The notes under the pieces were generated by a model that saw only the letters and a list, made by a program, of their open reading frames with translations, had not been told where the DNA came from and ran no database searches. A program made the position numbers and the translations under genes. Below, piece after piece: positions 26,133 to 34,222 of a stretch of 34,529 nt of DNA. This DNA is from Bdellovibrio sp. (GTDB lineage Bacteria; Bdellovibrionota; Bacteriovoracia; Bacteriovoracales; Bacteriovoracaceae), in NCBI GenBank assembly GCA_020720455.1, contig DYOQ01000020.1, positions 1 to 34,529 of the forward strand, given 5' to 3'. Numbering within the stretch: position 1 is the first letter of the stretch; each line of letters begins with the position of its first letter.

Positions 26133-27484
26133 TATATCGTTTTAGCAATTAGAGACTCGAGTTGTAAAGTACGACTTCCTTTTAAAAACACATATTTATA
26201 TTTTTTTAAGATTTTATCTCTTTCGGCCACCAAATCTTTCGTCGTTTTAAATATGACGCCTGGCCCAAACCCTGCTTGATAAAAAGCTGCATACCTACCT
26301 ACGAAAAAAACATTTTTAACAAATAATTCTGAAAGTTTATGGCCAATCTCATTATGATACTGCTCTGTACGGCCACCTAACTCATTCATGTCGCCTATAA
26401 TTAACAAAGTATTTTCTAAAGCAGGATCATGTTTTTTACACTTGGCAACAAATCCCTCTATCGCAACACTCATCGAACTAGGGTTGGCATTATACGCATC
26501 CAGAAATACTTCACACTCATCCACTTGAACCCAATTAGACCTATTTCCACTAAATTTGAAAGTTGTAGCAGCTTCTAATAATTTTTTTTCTTCGACATTT
26601 AAAACTGATTTTGCAAGAAGGATACAACCGACTAGGTTCATAATATTATATTTATTCTCGACATATGGGTTTATCTTCTCCCACTTTTTAGCAAACTCAC
26701 CATCAAACGTAATAATCTTTTTTCCATTATTATCAGATATTACCTTTCTTAAAAAAGTATCCTCTAAATTAACAACAAATGGAGAATCAAATCTACTATG
26801 ACGTACAACATAGTCAAACAGTGCACGTTTCTCTTTTAACACTCCCTCTTCATCATGGAAAAACTCTAAGTGTGCCTTACCAATATTCGAAATAATTCCA
26901 AAGTCCGGCATGACAATCTTAGAAAGAAACTCAATCTCACCAAAGTTACTACTCCCAATTTCGACTATTAAGTATTTATGCTCATCCCTTAATCCTAAAA
27001 TGGTAAGCGGAACTCCAATATGATTATTAAAATTTCCGATTGTTGAGTGGACCTTACCTTCGACAACATTTGAAAAAATATGGAACAACATATTTTTTGT
27101 TGTCGTCTTACCATTCGATCCTGTCACACCTACAACTACTCCCCCTCTCTCTTTCCATTCAGCAATTCTTTGTCTTGCAAGATTTTGGAGAAAAAGCAAT
27201 GAACTATAAACCGCGATAAAGCAAACATCTGGATAACTCTCGTGCAGCCCCACAACTAGCTTCATCGATTTTGGCGTTTGCTCAAAAACAACAAGTTTAC
27301 AACCAAAGTTAAGTGGCACCTCAACATAGTCAAATCCATCAAAAGTTGGTCCTTTGAATGCTAGAAAAATAGTTCCAGGAGCATAGGTTCTAGAATCTGT
27401 ACTAATGTCAAACTCACCTTCTGGAATATCACCATAAACTTTAATAATCCCTTCCGTTTCATGAATAAACTTTGTCTTGATCAT
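26132..27484 (-). CDS. murF: UDP-N-acetylmuramoyl-tripeptide--D-alanyl-D-alanine ligase MurF
   Basis: MurF adds D-Ala-D-Ala to complete the UDP-MurNAc-pentapeptide. The 450-aa product has the N-terminal motif STDSRTYAPGTIFLAF (28-43), an intact P-loop GSNGKTTTK at 122-130, the central NIGKAHLEFF segment, and the MurF-specific DAYNANPSSM in the C-terminal domain. The ATG overlaps the murE stop (ATGA) with AGGTGG upstream. Length is normal. The ddl gene that supplies its dipeptide is not in this window. Confidence 0.97.
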   Translation of the reverse strand: MIKTKFIHETEGIIKVYGDIPEGEFDISTDSRTYAPGTIFLAFKGPTFDGFDYVEVPLNFGCKLVVFEQTPKSMKLVVGLHESYPDVCFIAVYSSLLFLQNLARQRIAEWKERGGVVVGVTGSNGKTTTKNMLFHIFSNVVEGKVHSTIGNFNNHIGVPLTILGLRDEHKYLIVEIGSSNFGEIEFLSKIVMPDFGIISNIGKAHLEFFHDEEGVLKEKRALFDYVVRHSRFDSPFVVNLEDTFLRKVISDNNGKKIITFDGEFAKKWEKINPYVENKYNIMNLVGCILLAKSVLNVEEKKLLEAATTFKFSGNRSNWVQVDECEVFLDAYNANPSSMSVAIEGFVAKCKKHDPALENTLLIIGDMNELGGRTEQYHNEIGHKLSELFVKNVFFVGRYAAFYQAGFGPGVIFKTTKDLVAERDKILKKYKYVFLKGSRTLQLESLIAKTI

Positions 27485-28893
27485 TTAATACCACCTAACT
27501 GTTGTTCAACTGCACTAATGTCACAAAAATCAATTTTTCTTCCATTAAAATCCCAAACAGTCTCGTGGCCTCTGCCTGCAATTAACAAAATTTCATTATC
27601 ACCCAAATTATTGATCGCTTGTTTAATCGCTTCCCGCCTGTCGATAATTACTGTTATGGACTCTTGGGATAACCTACTCATCCCACTTAAAATATCCTCA
27701 ATTATTCTTTGAGGTTCTTCCGTTCTTGTATTATCTGAAGTGACAATGACATCCGTGCTCTCTCTTTGAGCAATGGAGCCCATGATTGGTCGTTTTTTTC
27801 GATCTCTATCACCACCACATCCAAAAAGAGTAATAATTTTATGATTAGGGAAACCGCACTTAATTGCAATCAACATTTTCTCAAGGCCATCTGGGGTGTG
27901 AGCGAAATCCACAACAATTAACGAAGATCCTTTTTTATATGTGTTAAAACGTCCAGGAGGTAAATTAAACTCTCCATCATATAATTTTTCATAATTTGTT
28001 ATTCCAAAAGCCGCAGTAGTAACTGATGCAGCAACTTCTAAATTTGATCTAAATAGGTCGACCTGAAAAACTGGGGCAAGCCTACTAGCATCTAATAACG
28101 GAGCAACCTTAATTGCTTTTCCGCCACTGGTTTTTAATTTCTCCACTAATGCAACCTCTTTAGCTGGGATGAATAAGAAAGAATCTGGCAAAAGCAAACT
28201 AAAAATTTTAATTTTCTCCTGAAAATAATTCTCCATACTTCCGTGATAATCAAGGTGATCTTGCGAAAAACTTGTCCAGCCAGCACTCACAAGCTTTAGA
28301 TCATACAACCTTTGTTGCGACAACGCGTGACTACTAACTTCAAAAAAAATTATATCTACTTTGTTTTGATACTCATAAACTATTTTTCTAATTGTAACAT
28401 ACGACGCCGTCGTAGTGCCCTCTTCAAGCTTTCTAATATTACCACTACTGTCACTTATCCCTAATGTTCCAACGGCAATTGAATTTTTTTTATACAGTTT
28501 TGCCACCTGCGTGGCCAAAAAGACTGTAGAGGTTTTTCCGTTAGTCCCTGTCACACCTACAAGTTTTAGCTCACGATTTGTTATAGGGTAAATCTTATCA
28601 AGAACTATTTTTTGGGCCGCAAGAAAATTACCCTCATCGACCACGATTATGTAACAATGTTTGCTGATCTCTAGCGGAATCTCAAAATCAACTTTGTTAA
28701 TACAAATCGTGCTGGCCCTTGTATTATTTAACCTTTCACAAAAAATTTTGATGTCATTAGAAGTTTTCCCAATTTTGTAAAACACCAAATCACCGGGCTT
28801 GCCGTTTTGAAGATTAATTGTGACATCCCTAATTTCATCAAGCGGAGGACTACCGTAGCTCTTAATAATTATGTCACGTAATAAATTATTCAT
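27481..28893 (-). CDS. murE: UDP-N-acetylmuramoyl-tripeptide synthetase MurE, probably meso-diaminopimelate-adding
   Basis: MurE adds the third residue of the stem peptide. The 470-aa product has an intact P-loop GTNGKTS at 116-122, EVSSHALSQQRL at about 185-196, and FAHTPDGLEKML. The amino-acid selectivity motif reads DNTR at 387-390, followed by TEEP. The Arg is the residue that contacts meso-diaminopimelate, so DAP rather than Lys is inferred, although the usual Pro (DNPR) is Thr here. GHE at 442-444 also fits the DAP type. It overlaps ftsI by 8 bases and murF by 4 bases. Confidence 0.96.
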   Translation of the reverse strand: MNNLLRDIIIKSYGSPPLDEIRDVTINLQNGKPGDLVFYKIGKTSNDIKIFCERLNNTRASTICINKVDFEIPLEISKHCYIIVVDEGNFLAAQKIVLDKIYPITNRELKLVGVTGTNGKTSTVFLATQVAKLYKKNSIAVGTLGISDSSGNIRKLEEGTTTASYVTIRKIVYEYQNKVDIIFFEVSSHALSQQRLYDLKLVSAGWTSFSQDHLDYHGSMENYFQEKIKIFSLLLPDSFLFIPAKEVALVEKLKTSGGKAIKVAPLLDASRLAPVFQVDLFRSNLEVAASVTTAAFGITNYEKLYDGEFNLPPGRFNTYKKGSSLIVVDFAHTPDGLEKMLIAIKCGFPNHKIITLFGCGGDRDRKKRPIMGSIAQRESTDVIVTSDNTRTEEPQRIIEDILSGMSRLSQESITVIIDRREAIKQAINNLGDNEILLIAGRGHETVWDFNGRKIDFCDISAVEQQLGGIK

Positions 28894-30793
28894 AAATTGG
28901 CGGCCGATACCTTAATACAATAATATGGCCAGCTAAGTATTTTTGGCCCTCAGGTACTCCTTGTTCAACAACAACACCCATCCCTTTGTGTAAAACACTA
29001 ATCTCAGATTGTTTTGCTAAAGATTCAGCAGACATTTTATCGAGACCGACAAAGTTTGGCACCACTCCTAAAACTGCCTCTCTTACTGATGCAGCCTTTC
29101 TCTCTTGGATAACATCACTTTTATCTTTATCCTCTACAACTTTTACCTGTCTTAAATGTTCATCTTTATACAAAAGGTGTTGAGCAACATGTTTAAAAAC
29201 TGGGCCTGCAACAATGTTCCCGTAATATGCTTGGCCCTGTGGTTTATCAATATAAACGTATACAACAAATCTGTTATCAATATTTATAGGGTAACCAATA
29301 AAACTTGGTACATAACCAGAATAACCTCCAAGACTATCTGGCCGTTGTGCCGTCCCTGTTTTTCCTGCAATATCAAAATATGCAATCTTAGCACTTTTTC
29401 CCGTCCCATCTATTACAACATCTCTCATCATATCCGTTAATGCTCTAGCATTTTTTTCTGAGACAACCCTTTCTCCTGTAGGTGGAGCTAATTGTTTTAT
29501 AATCGTAGGTTGGTAGTATGTCCCACCATTTGCAATTGCCGCGTAAGCGGCCAACAACTGTATACCCGTTGTCGCAACCCCTTGTCCGAAACTTATATTA
29601 CTTAATGTTAAGGCCGGAACATTTTCTTTATCTACAAAGATCCCTCTAGATTCTCCTGGAATCTCTATTTTTGTTTTCTTGCCAACTCTAAATTTCTCTA
29701 ACGACTCCTTAAGCCTTGGAAAAGTTAAATCAAACGCAATTTTAGTTGACCCTATGTTTGAACTATATTTTAAAATCTCTTTGACAGTTAGCCATTCAAA
29801 CACCTCATGGGTCTCTGCCTCTTTAATTACATGATCGTCAACAACCAACCTTCCCTTCTCGCAATAATAAGTAGTTTCTGGAGTTGCTACCTTGTGCTCT
29901 AATGCCGCTGCCACCGTTAAAACTTTAAAAACAGAACCAGGCTCTATCGGAGAACTAATAAATGAGAGTTTCCTATTACCAATTGTTTCTTTTGTCACTT
30001 CGTTTGGATTAAACGTCGGATAATTAGCGATTGCTAAAACTTCTCCATTCGTTGAATCCATTACACCAATCCCGCCCCCTAAAGCGTTGTGTTCTAACAC
30101 TGCCTCTTTCAAATATTTCTCAGCAACTGCCTGTAACCCTTTATCTATACTGAGATAAATATCTTTCGGATCACCTTCAGCTTTTTCGCTCTCAAACGAA
30201 ACCGCACGGCCCTTAGCATCTTGTAAATATTTTATAATTTTTGGCTCACCTCTTAGCTCTTTATCAAACTGATACTCAACGCCAGCAAGCCCTTTATTAT
30301 CGACCCCCACAAACCCTAGCGTTTGAGCAAGAAGCTCGTTGTTTGGATAAATTCTTTTGGGAACCTCTTCAGCATATATCCCTTTTAGCTCTTTAATTTT
30401 TTTTGCCTGATCGTCAGTTAACCTAATTTTTCTTGCAAGCCAAGTATAGCGACTTCTACCCTTTACCACTCTTTGAATTTTAGAGTAGCTTAACTCTGGC
30501 ACAATTTCTGATAACTTTCTATATGATACCGACGTCATCCCATCCGTTTGAGGCATCGTAAATAGACTATAAGTCTTAATGTTTATAGCTAGCGGTTCTC
30601 CGTTCCTATCATAAATATTTTTCCTATACGGATATACCTCTTTAACTCTGAAAATCTGATTTTCTGCAATAGCACTTAACTTTCCAGAATTCACTACTTG
30701 AATTAAAAACGCCTTTATTGTCACAACCGCAAAAAGCGTGACCAGAAAAATGAAAACAAAAATTATTCTTTTATCTACTTTGCTCTCTTCCAC
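28886..30793 (-). CDS. ftsI: division transpeptidase FtsI (class B penicillin-binding protein) with C-terminal PASTA domain
   Basis: FtsI cross-links septal peptidoglycan in the periplasm, working with FtsW. The 635-aa protein has a short cytoplasmic tail, one membrane anchor (about 9-32), a dimerisation/pedestal domain, and the transpeptidase domain. Catalytic motifs are intact: SVFK at 287-290, SSN at 344-346, KTGT at 478-481. Residues about 577-630 (from VPNFVG to VLRYRP) form a single PASTA-like domain, as in SpoVD/PBP2x-type proteins and unlike E. coli FtsI. The start is a GTG at 30793, 6 bases after ftsL. It overlaps murE by 8 bases. Confidence 0.96.
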   Translation of the reverse strand: MEESKVDKRIIFVFIFLVTLFAVVTIKAFLIQVVNSGKLSAIAENQIFRVKEVYPYRKNIYDRNGEPLAINIKTYSLFTMPQTDGMTSVSYRKLSEIVPELSYSKIQRVVKGRSRYTWLARKIRLTDDQAKKIKELKGIYAEEVPKRIYPNNELLAQTLGFVGVDNKGLAGVEYQFDKELRGEPKIIKYLQDAKGRAVSFESEKAEGDPKDIYLSIDKGLQAVAEKYLKEAVLEHNALGGGIGVMDSTNGEVLAIANYPTFNPNEVTKETIGNRKLSFISSPIEPGSVFKVLTVAAALEHKVATPETTYYCEKGRLVVDDHVIKEAETHEVFEWLTVKEILKYSSNIGSTKIAFDLTFPRLKESLEKFRVGKKTKIEIPGESRGIFVDKENVPALTLSNISFGQGVATTGIQLLAAYAAIANGGTYYQPTIIKQLAPPTGERVVSEKNARALTDMMRDVVIDGTGKSAKIAYFDIAGKTGTAQRPDSLGGYSGYVPSFIGYPINIDNRFVVYVYIDKPQGQAYYGNIVAGPVFKHVAQHLLYKDEHLRQVKVVEDKDKSDVIQERKAASVREAVLGVVPNFVGLDKMSAESLAKQSEISVLHKGMGVVVEQGVPEGQKYLAGHIIVLRYRPPIYE

Positions 30794-30799
30794 GCTAAC

Positions 30800-31135
30800 C
30801 TACGGTATCACAATAATTTGATTTTCTTTTGGCTGACTAAAGTTATGCTTCTTCGCAAGTTCTCTTAGGTTTTTAACCGATAAAAATTTTGCTTGTTTTG
30901 CCTTTAAATCTTTTTGCGTTAACAACGATTTTTCAATTTGTTTTTTTATTTCAACAAATTTGTAATCAATTTCCACACTTTTCATTCTAAACAGAACAAA
31001 CAAAACGGCCATCATTCCAATTGTTAAAATAATTGGAAAACCATGAGCGCTAAGTAAAATCGATTTTATTCTAACAGAAAACTTGACCTTTTCTCTCGGC
31101 CTTACAGGCGAAACACTTTTTTTCTTTCCAAACAT
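30800..31135 (-). CDS. ftsL: cell division protein FtsL
   Basis: FtsL is a small bitopic protein that forms a complex with FtsB and FtsQ and activates FtsW-FtsI. The 111-aa product has a basic cytoplasmic tail (1-28), one membrane helix (about 33-50), then a coiled-coil-like stretch (55-85) and a C-terminal region ending NFSQPKENQIIVIP, which matches the usual FtsL ending. Sequence similarity is weak, as is normal for this family, so position between rsmH and ftsI is important evidence. GGAGG lies 5 bases before the ATG. Confidence 0.85.
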   Translation of the reverse strand: MFGKKKSVSPVRPREKVKFSVRIKSILLSAHGFPIILTIGMMAVLFVLFRMKSVEIDYKFVEIKKQIEKSLLTQKDLKAKQAKFLSVKNLRELAKKHNFSQPKENQIIVIP

Positions 31136-31184
31136 TTTTCCTCCATGAAATAGAATGTATGGAATACTCTATCTATACCTATAG

Positions 31185-31208
31185 TCTACTACCAACTCTA
31201 CTACCAAC
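31185..31208. repeat. perfect 12-bp tandem duplication between rsmH and ftsL
   Basis: The 12-mer TCTACTACCAAC occurs twice in direct succession in the 77-base gap just after the rsmH stop. On the minus strand it reads GTTGGTAGTAGA twice, followed by CTATAGG. It may be a slippage duplication or a paired protein-binding site. Confidence 0.7.
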
Positions 31209-31212
31209 CTAG

Positions 31213-32145
31213 CTAAATTACACGATTTTTTTCTAATACTCTTAGTTTTGCGCTTCTTGAACGACTATTAACTTTCAACTCCTCTTCTGAGGGAGAAAGC
31301 GGCCGTTTCGTTACGACACTAAACTGGGAAGTTTGGGCCAAACTTTTAAACTCATGTTTAACAATTCTATCTTCTAGTGAATGAAAACTAATTATCGCTA
31401 GTTTTCCACCCTCTCCAAGAAGTGAAGCAACGCTCGCAATTGAATCTTTTAAAACATCAAGCTCTCTGTTCACTGCAATTCTAAGGGCCTGAAAACAACG
31501 TGTTGCTGGATGAATTTTCCCGTGCCTCATATTTTTAGGATAACTATGAAATATTATAGTCTCTAAATCTTTTGTCGTTACCACCTCGACTTTAGATCTA
31601 GCTTCAACAATATTTTCAGCAACTCTTCTTGCAAATCGCTCTTCTCCATAGTCTTTAAAAATAAGTTCTAACTCTTCTCCTGAATAATTATTTACAATCT
31701 CTCTTGCGGTCATAACTGAAGAATCATCTGCGGCCATTCTCATATCTAGCTCAGCTTCAAACCGAAAAGAGAACCCTCTCTCTGGACTATCAAAATGATG
31801 ACTTGAAACTCCAAGATCCATTACAATCCCATCAAAACTTTTCTGCAAAATGCTTCCATGATCAACCAGCGACTTAAAGTTTACAAAGTTTGTCTTATAT
31901 AAAAAAACTCTGTCACTCAAACCTTTTTCCTGAATCAATTTTTTGCCATTCTCATATGCTTGCGGATCTTGATCTACTGCAAACACTTTCGTGTCTAAGC
32001 TTAGTCCTGCTAACGCAAGCGAGTGTCCTCCTCCACCAAATGTCATATCAGCATAAACTGGCAACGCCGTATCACATTTAAGAAATTCTAACACATCTCT
32101 ATTCATCACCGAATAATGTTCTAAATATTTGTCTGTCTCACTCAC
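31213..32145 (-). CDS. rsmH: 16S rRNA (cytosine-1402-N4)-methyltransferase RsmH (MraW)
   Basis: RsmH methylates N4 of C1402 in the ribosomal P site using S-adenosylmethionine. The 310-aa product has the SAM-binding motif DMTFGGGGHS at 33-42 with VDQD at 57-60. It also has MDLGVSSHHFDSPERGFSF, YGEERFARRVAENIV, HPATRCFQALRIAVNREL and ISFHSLEDRIVK, all family signatures. The start is a GTG at 32145 that overlaps the mtnP stop by 4 bases. It is the first canonical dcw gene here; mraZ, which usually precedes it, is absent. Its by-product S-adenosylhomocysteine is not the MtnP substrate. Confidence 0.97.
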   Translation of the reverse strand: MSETDKYLEHYSVMNRDVLEFLKCDTALPVYADMTFGGGGHSLALAGLSLDTKVFAVDQDPQAYENGKKLIQEKGLSDRVFLYKTNFVNFKSLVDHGSILQKSFDGIVMDLGVSSHHFDSPERGFSFRFEAELDMRMAADDSSVMTAREIVNNYSGEELELIFKDYGEERFARRVAENIVEARSKVEVVTTKDLETIIFHSYPKNMRHGKIHPATRCFQALRIAVNRELDVLKDSIASVASLLGEGGKLAIISFHSLEDRIVKHEFKSLAQTSQFSVVTKRPLSPSEEELKVNSRSRSAKLRVLEKNRVI

Positions 32146-32978
32146 TTCATTAGGACCTTAATCATTTCATTTATCTTATTAGAAACCAGAGCAGGATTTG
32201 TCATAACTACGTTTTCATTTTTTAGTGATCTTGGTGGTAAATTTTTAGCAAGCGTTGGAATCAAATGCCCTAAAATAGTTTGAACCGATTTATAATTCGA
32301 ATCCATTACTTTCATAATCTCTTCAACTGTACAGTGTTCATCTTTCCAGCAATCATAATCAGTAACCATTGCCAACGTGAGATAACTCATTCCGGCCTCA
32401 ACAGCTAAAAAACACTCTGGTACATTTGTCATTCCAATAACGCTCGCGCCAAATGACCTATAAATATTTGACTCAGCTTTCGTTGAAAACTGAGGCCCCT
32501 CTATACAAATATATGAGCCTCCAACACTAACTTTTACACCTGCTTTCTTACATGCTGATGCAGTGGCCTCTTGTAATTTTTTATCAATTGGCTCAGCAAC
32601 AGAGACATGGCCAACAACTCCACTTTGAAAAAAAGATCTCTCGCGCTTTCCTTTTGTCCAATCTATAAATTGATCTGGCAAAACAATTGTCGTCGGTGCT
32701 AGCTCCTCTTTTAATGAACCAACAGCAGAAATAGAGATCAAATGAGTCACACCAACAGACTTTAGTGCATAAATATTTGCTCTATAATTAATCTCACTTG
32801 GGTTATGAATATGGCCATCACCATGACGTTTTAAAAAATAAAATTTCTCACCGCCAAGTTCCGCTTCAACAATTTTTGAACTAGGTTTTCCAAACGGTGT
32901 ATCAACACTATGTTCACCTTTAACAATAATTACATCAAGTTTCTGTATACCACTACCACCAATTACGCCTATTGCCAT
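32142..32978 (-). CDS. mtnP: S-methyl-5'-thioadenosine phosphorylase
   Basis: The enzyme cleaves 5'-methylthioadenosine, a by-product of polyamine or homoserine-lactone synthesis, to adenine and methylthioribose-1-phosphate. The 278-aa product belongs to the purine nucleoside phosphorylase family. It starts with IGVIGGSG, then TPFGKPS (27-33), RHG (51-53), a conserved NYRANIYALKSVGVTHLI segment, EGPQFST (160-166), MTNVPE (183-188) and TDYDCW (206-211). The last two favour MTA over purine nucleoside phosphorylase. AGGAG precedes the ATG. It overlaps rsmH by 4 bases and is the promoter-proximal gene of the block, in the place usually taken by mraZ. About 15 residues at the C-terminus look family-atypical. 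Confidence 0.94.
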   Translation of the reverse strand: MAIGVIGGSGIQKLDVIIVKGEHSVDTPFGKPSSKIVEAELGGEKFYFLKRHGDGHIHNPSEINYRANIYALKSVGVTHLISISAVGSLKEELAPTTIVLPDQFIDWTKGKRERSFFQSGVVGHVSVAEPIDKKLQEATASACKKAGVKVSVGGSYICIEGPQFSTKAESNIYRSFGASVIGMTNVPECFLAVEAGMSYLTLAMVTDYDCWKDEHCTVEEIMKVMDSNYKSVQTILGHLIPTLAKNLPPRSLKNENVVMTNPALVSNKINEMIKVLMK

Positions 32979-32992
32979 ACCACTCTCCTAAT

Positions 32993-33018
32993 TTGACATT
33001 AAACCTACTTAATATAAC
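32993..33018 (+). promoter_or_regulatory. possible promoter for the plus-strand hydrolase gene
   Basis: A perfect TTGACA (32993-32998) is followed by TATAAC (33013-33018), but only 14 bases separate them, which is shorter than usual. Its -10 overlaps the candidate -10 of mtnP on the other strand. Confidence 0.25.
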
Positions 33019-33019
33019 A
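33011..33019 (-). promoter_or_regulatory. possible extended -10 promoter for mtnP and the dcw block
   Basis: On the minus strand, TGT-TATATT forms an extended -10 element (TATATT at 33011-33016). No good -35 is seen. Transcription would start near 33004, giving a leader of about 26 bases to the mtnP ATG. Confidence 0.35.
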
Positions 33020-33058
33020 ATTCCTTATTGGCAATTAATTCACGATTGAAAGGTGCTA

Positions 33059-34222
33059 ATGATCAATAAAACAAAAAAAGGAATTCTTCAGATAAAGGAG
33101 CAGCTTGCTGATGCCAACGGAAGAAAGGAACAAAATCTAGCCGCTTTAAAGAATGCCCTTGTTCTCTCTCAAAAAGAAATTTGGGCCGAGATTTTAAACC
33201 TTGGTAAAAATAGAGATATAAAACATCTCATTACGTTTCTTCGCACAGTTGGAGGTAGTTCGAACTGGATCGCCTCATCATACCTCGGACTTCTCACCTC
33301 TCCAATTCCGCTTTCAAAATACAAGGTACCAAAAAAAACATCAGAAAATGAGACTCGAATTTTATCCTCTGTATGTAACAATAAAAGTGATACAACTTTT
33401 AGCGACAAAGAAATTTTCAAAGCTATTTACTGCGACAGAAACAGGGCCATTCAATACAAAACACACAAATCAAAGCTGAAAGTAAAAAAAACTGAAGACG
33501 TTACGATAATTCTAATCTCCGGTGTCTTTAATGAGCTATTTACTACTGCTGCTTTTGAAAAAGGTGCCAAACACTTACTTGACCGTTATGAGATTGAATA
33601 TTTAACCCCCAAAACTTCTGGCATCAAAGGGCACCGGCACAATTGCAAACTATTAAAGGATCAACTTGAAAAATATATTGAGGAAAACCCCAGAAAAAAA
33701 CTGTGGCTAATTGGCTATTCAAAAGGTGGGACTGACGCTCTCTATTTTATTAGAAAACATCAAGATTTTTCTCGCAAATATATTTTGGGGTTATCAACAA
33801 TCGCCTCCCCAATTCTTGGAACAGATCACTTCAATAAACGAATTATAAAGCTTCTAAAAAATACTGGCCTCTCTAAAGAGTTTTTTCATCTAGATTCAAC
33901 AAGGCGAGAAGGATGGTTTAAGAGAAATTATCATGAGCTCCCAGAAGAGCTATTTTATACCTCTATTGCCTTTGTTTCTGATTGGCACGAAGGCCATTAT
34001 TCTATGATGATCGCTAGGACACTACTCTCAATTGATGGCCCAAACGACGGAATGGTTTGCGTTGAAAACGCCCACTTCCCTGAATATTTTAAGGCAATAA
34101 ATCTTGGCGAGGTTAAAGGACATCATCTTTCTGGCGCAAGAGGAAGTTCATACAAACAAGAGGCCCTAATTGAAGCATTGATTATTTTTTTAAACTACAA
34201 AGACAAAATGAACTCAAAATAA
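33059..34222 (+). CDS. alpha/beta-hydrolase-like protein of unknown function
   Basis: The product is 387 aa from the ATG at 33059, which has AAAGG 5 bases upstream; a GTG 6 bases earlier is inside that site. The N-terminal third is helical and charged, with no signal peptide. From about residue 148 a hydrolase-like fold is suggested: a hydrophobic strand (TIILISGVF), then LWLIGYSKGG at about 215-224 with a GxSxG-type nucleophile elbow (Ser at about 221), and LSTIASPILGTD after it. Possible partners of the Ser are Asp in SIDGPNDGMV (about 326-330) and His in KGHHLSG (about 355-356), giving a plausible Ser-Asp-His triad as in lipases and esterases. I do not recognise the exact family or the substrate. 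It diverges from mtnP, and its end overlaps the convergent partial gene by 28 bases. Confidence 0.75.
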   Translation: MINKTKKGILQIKEQLADANGRKEQNLAALKNALVLSQKEIWAEILNLGKNRDIKHLITFLRTVGGSSNWIASSYLGLLTSPIPLSKYKVPKKTSENETRILSSVCNNKSDTTFSDKEIFKAIYCDRNRAIQYKTHKSKLKVKKTEDVTIILISGVFNELFTTAAFEKGAKHLLDRYEIEYLTPKTSGIKGHRHNCKLLKDQLEKYIEENPRKKLWLIGYSKGGTDALYFIRKHQDFSRKYILGLSTIASPILGTDHFNKRIIKLLKNTGLSKEFFHLDSTRREGWFKRNYHELPEELFYTSIAFVSDWHEGHYSMMIARTLLSIDGPNDGMVCVENAHFPEYFKAINLGEVKGHHLSGARGSSYKQEALIEALIIFLNYKDKMNSK

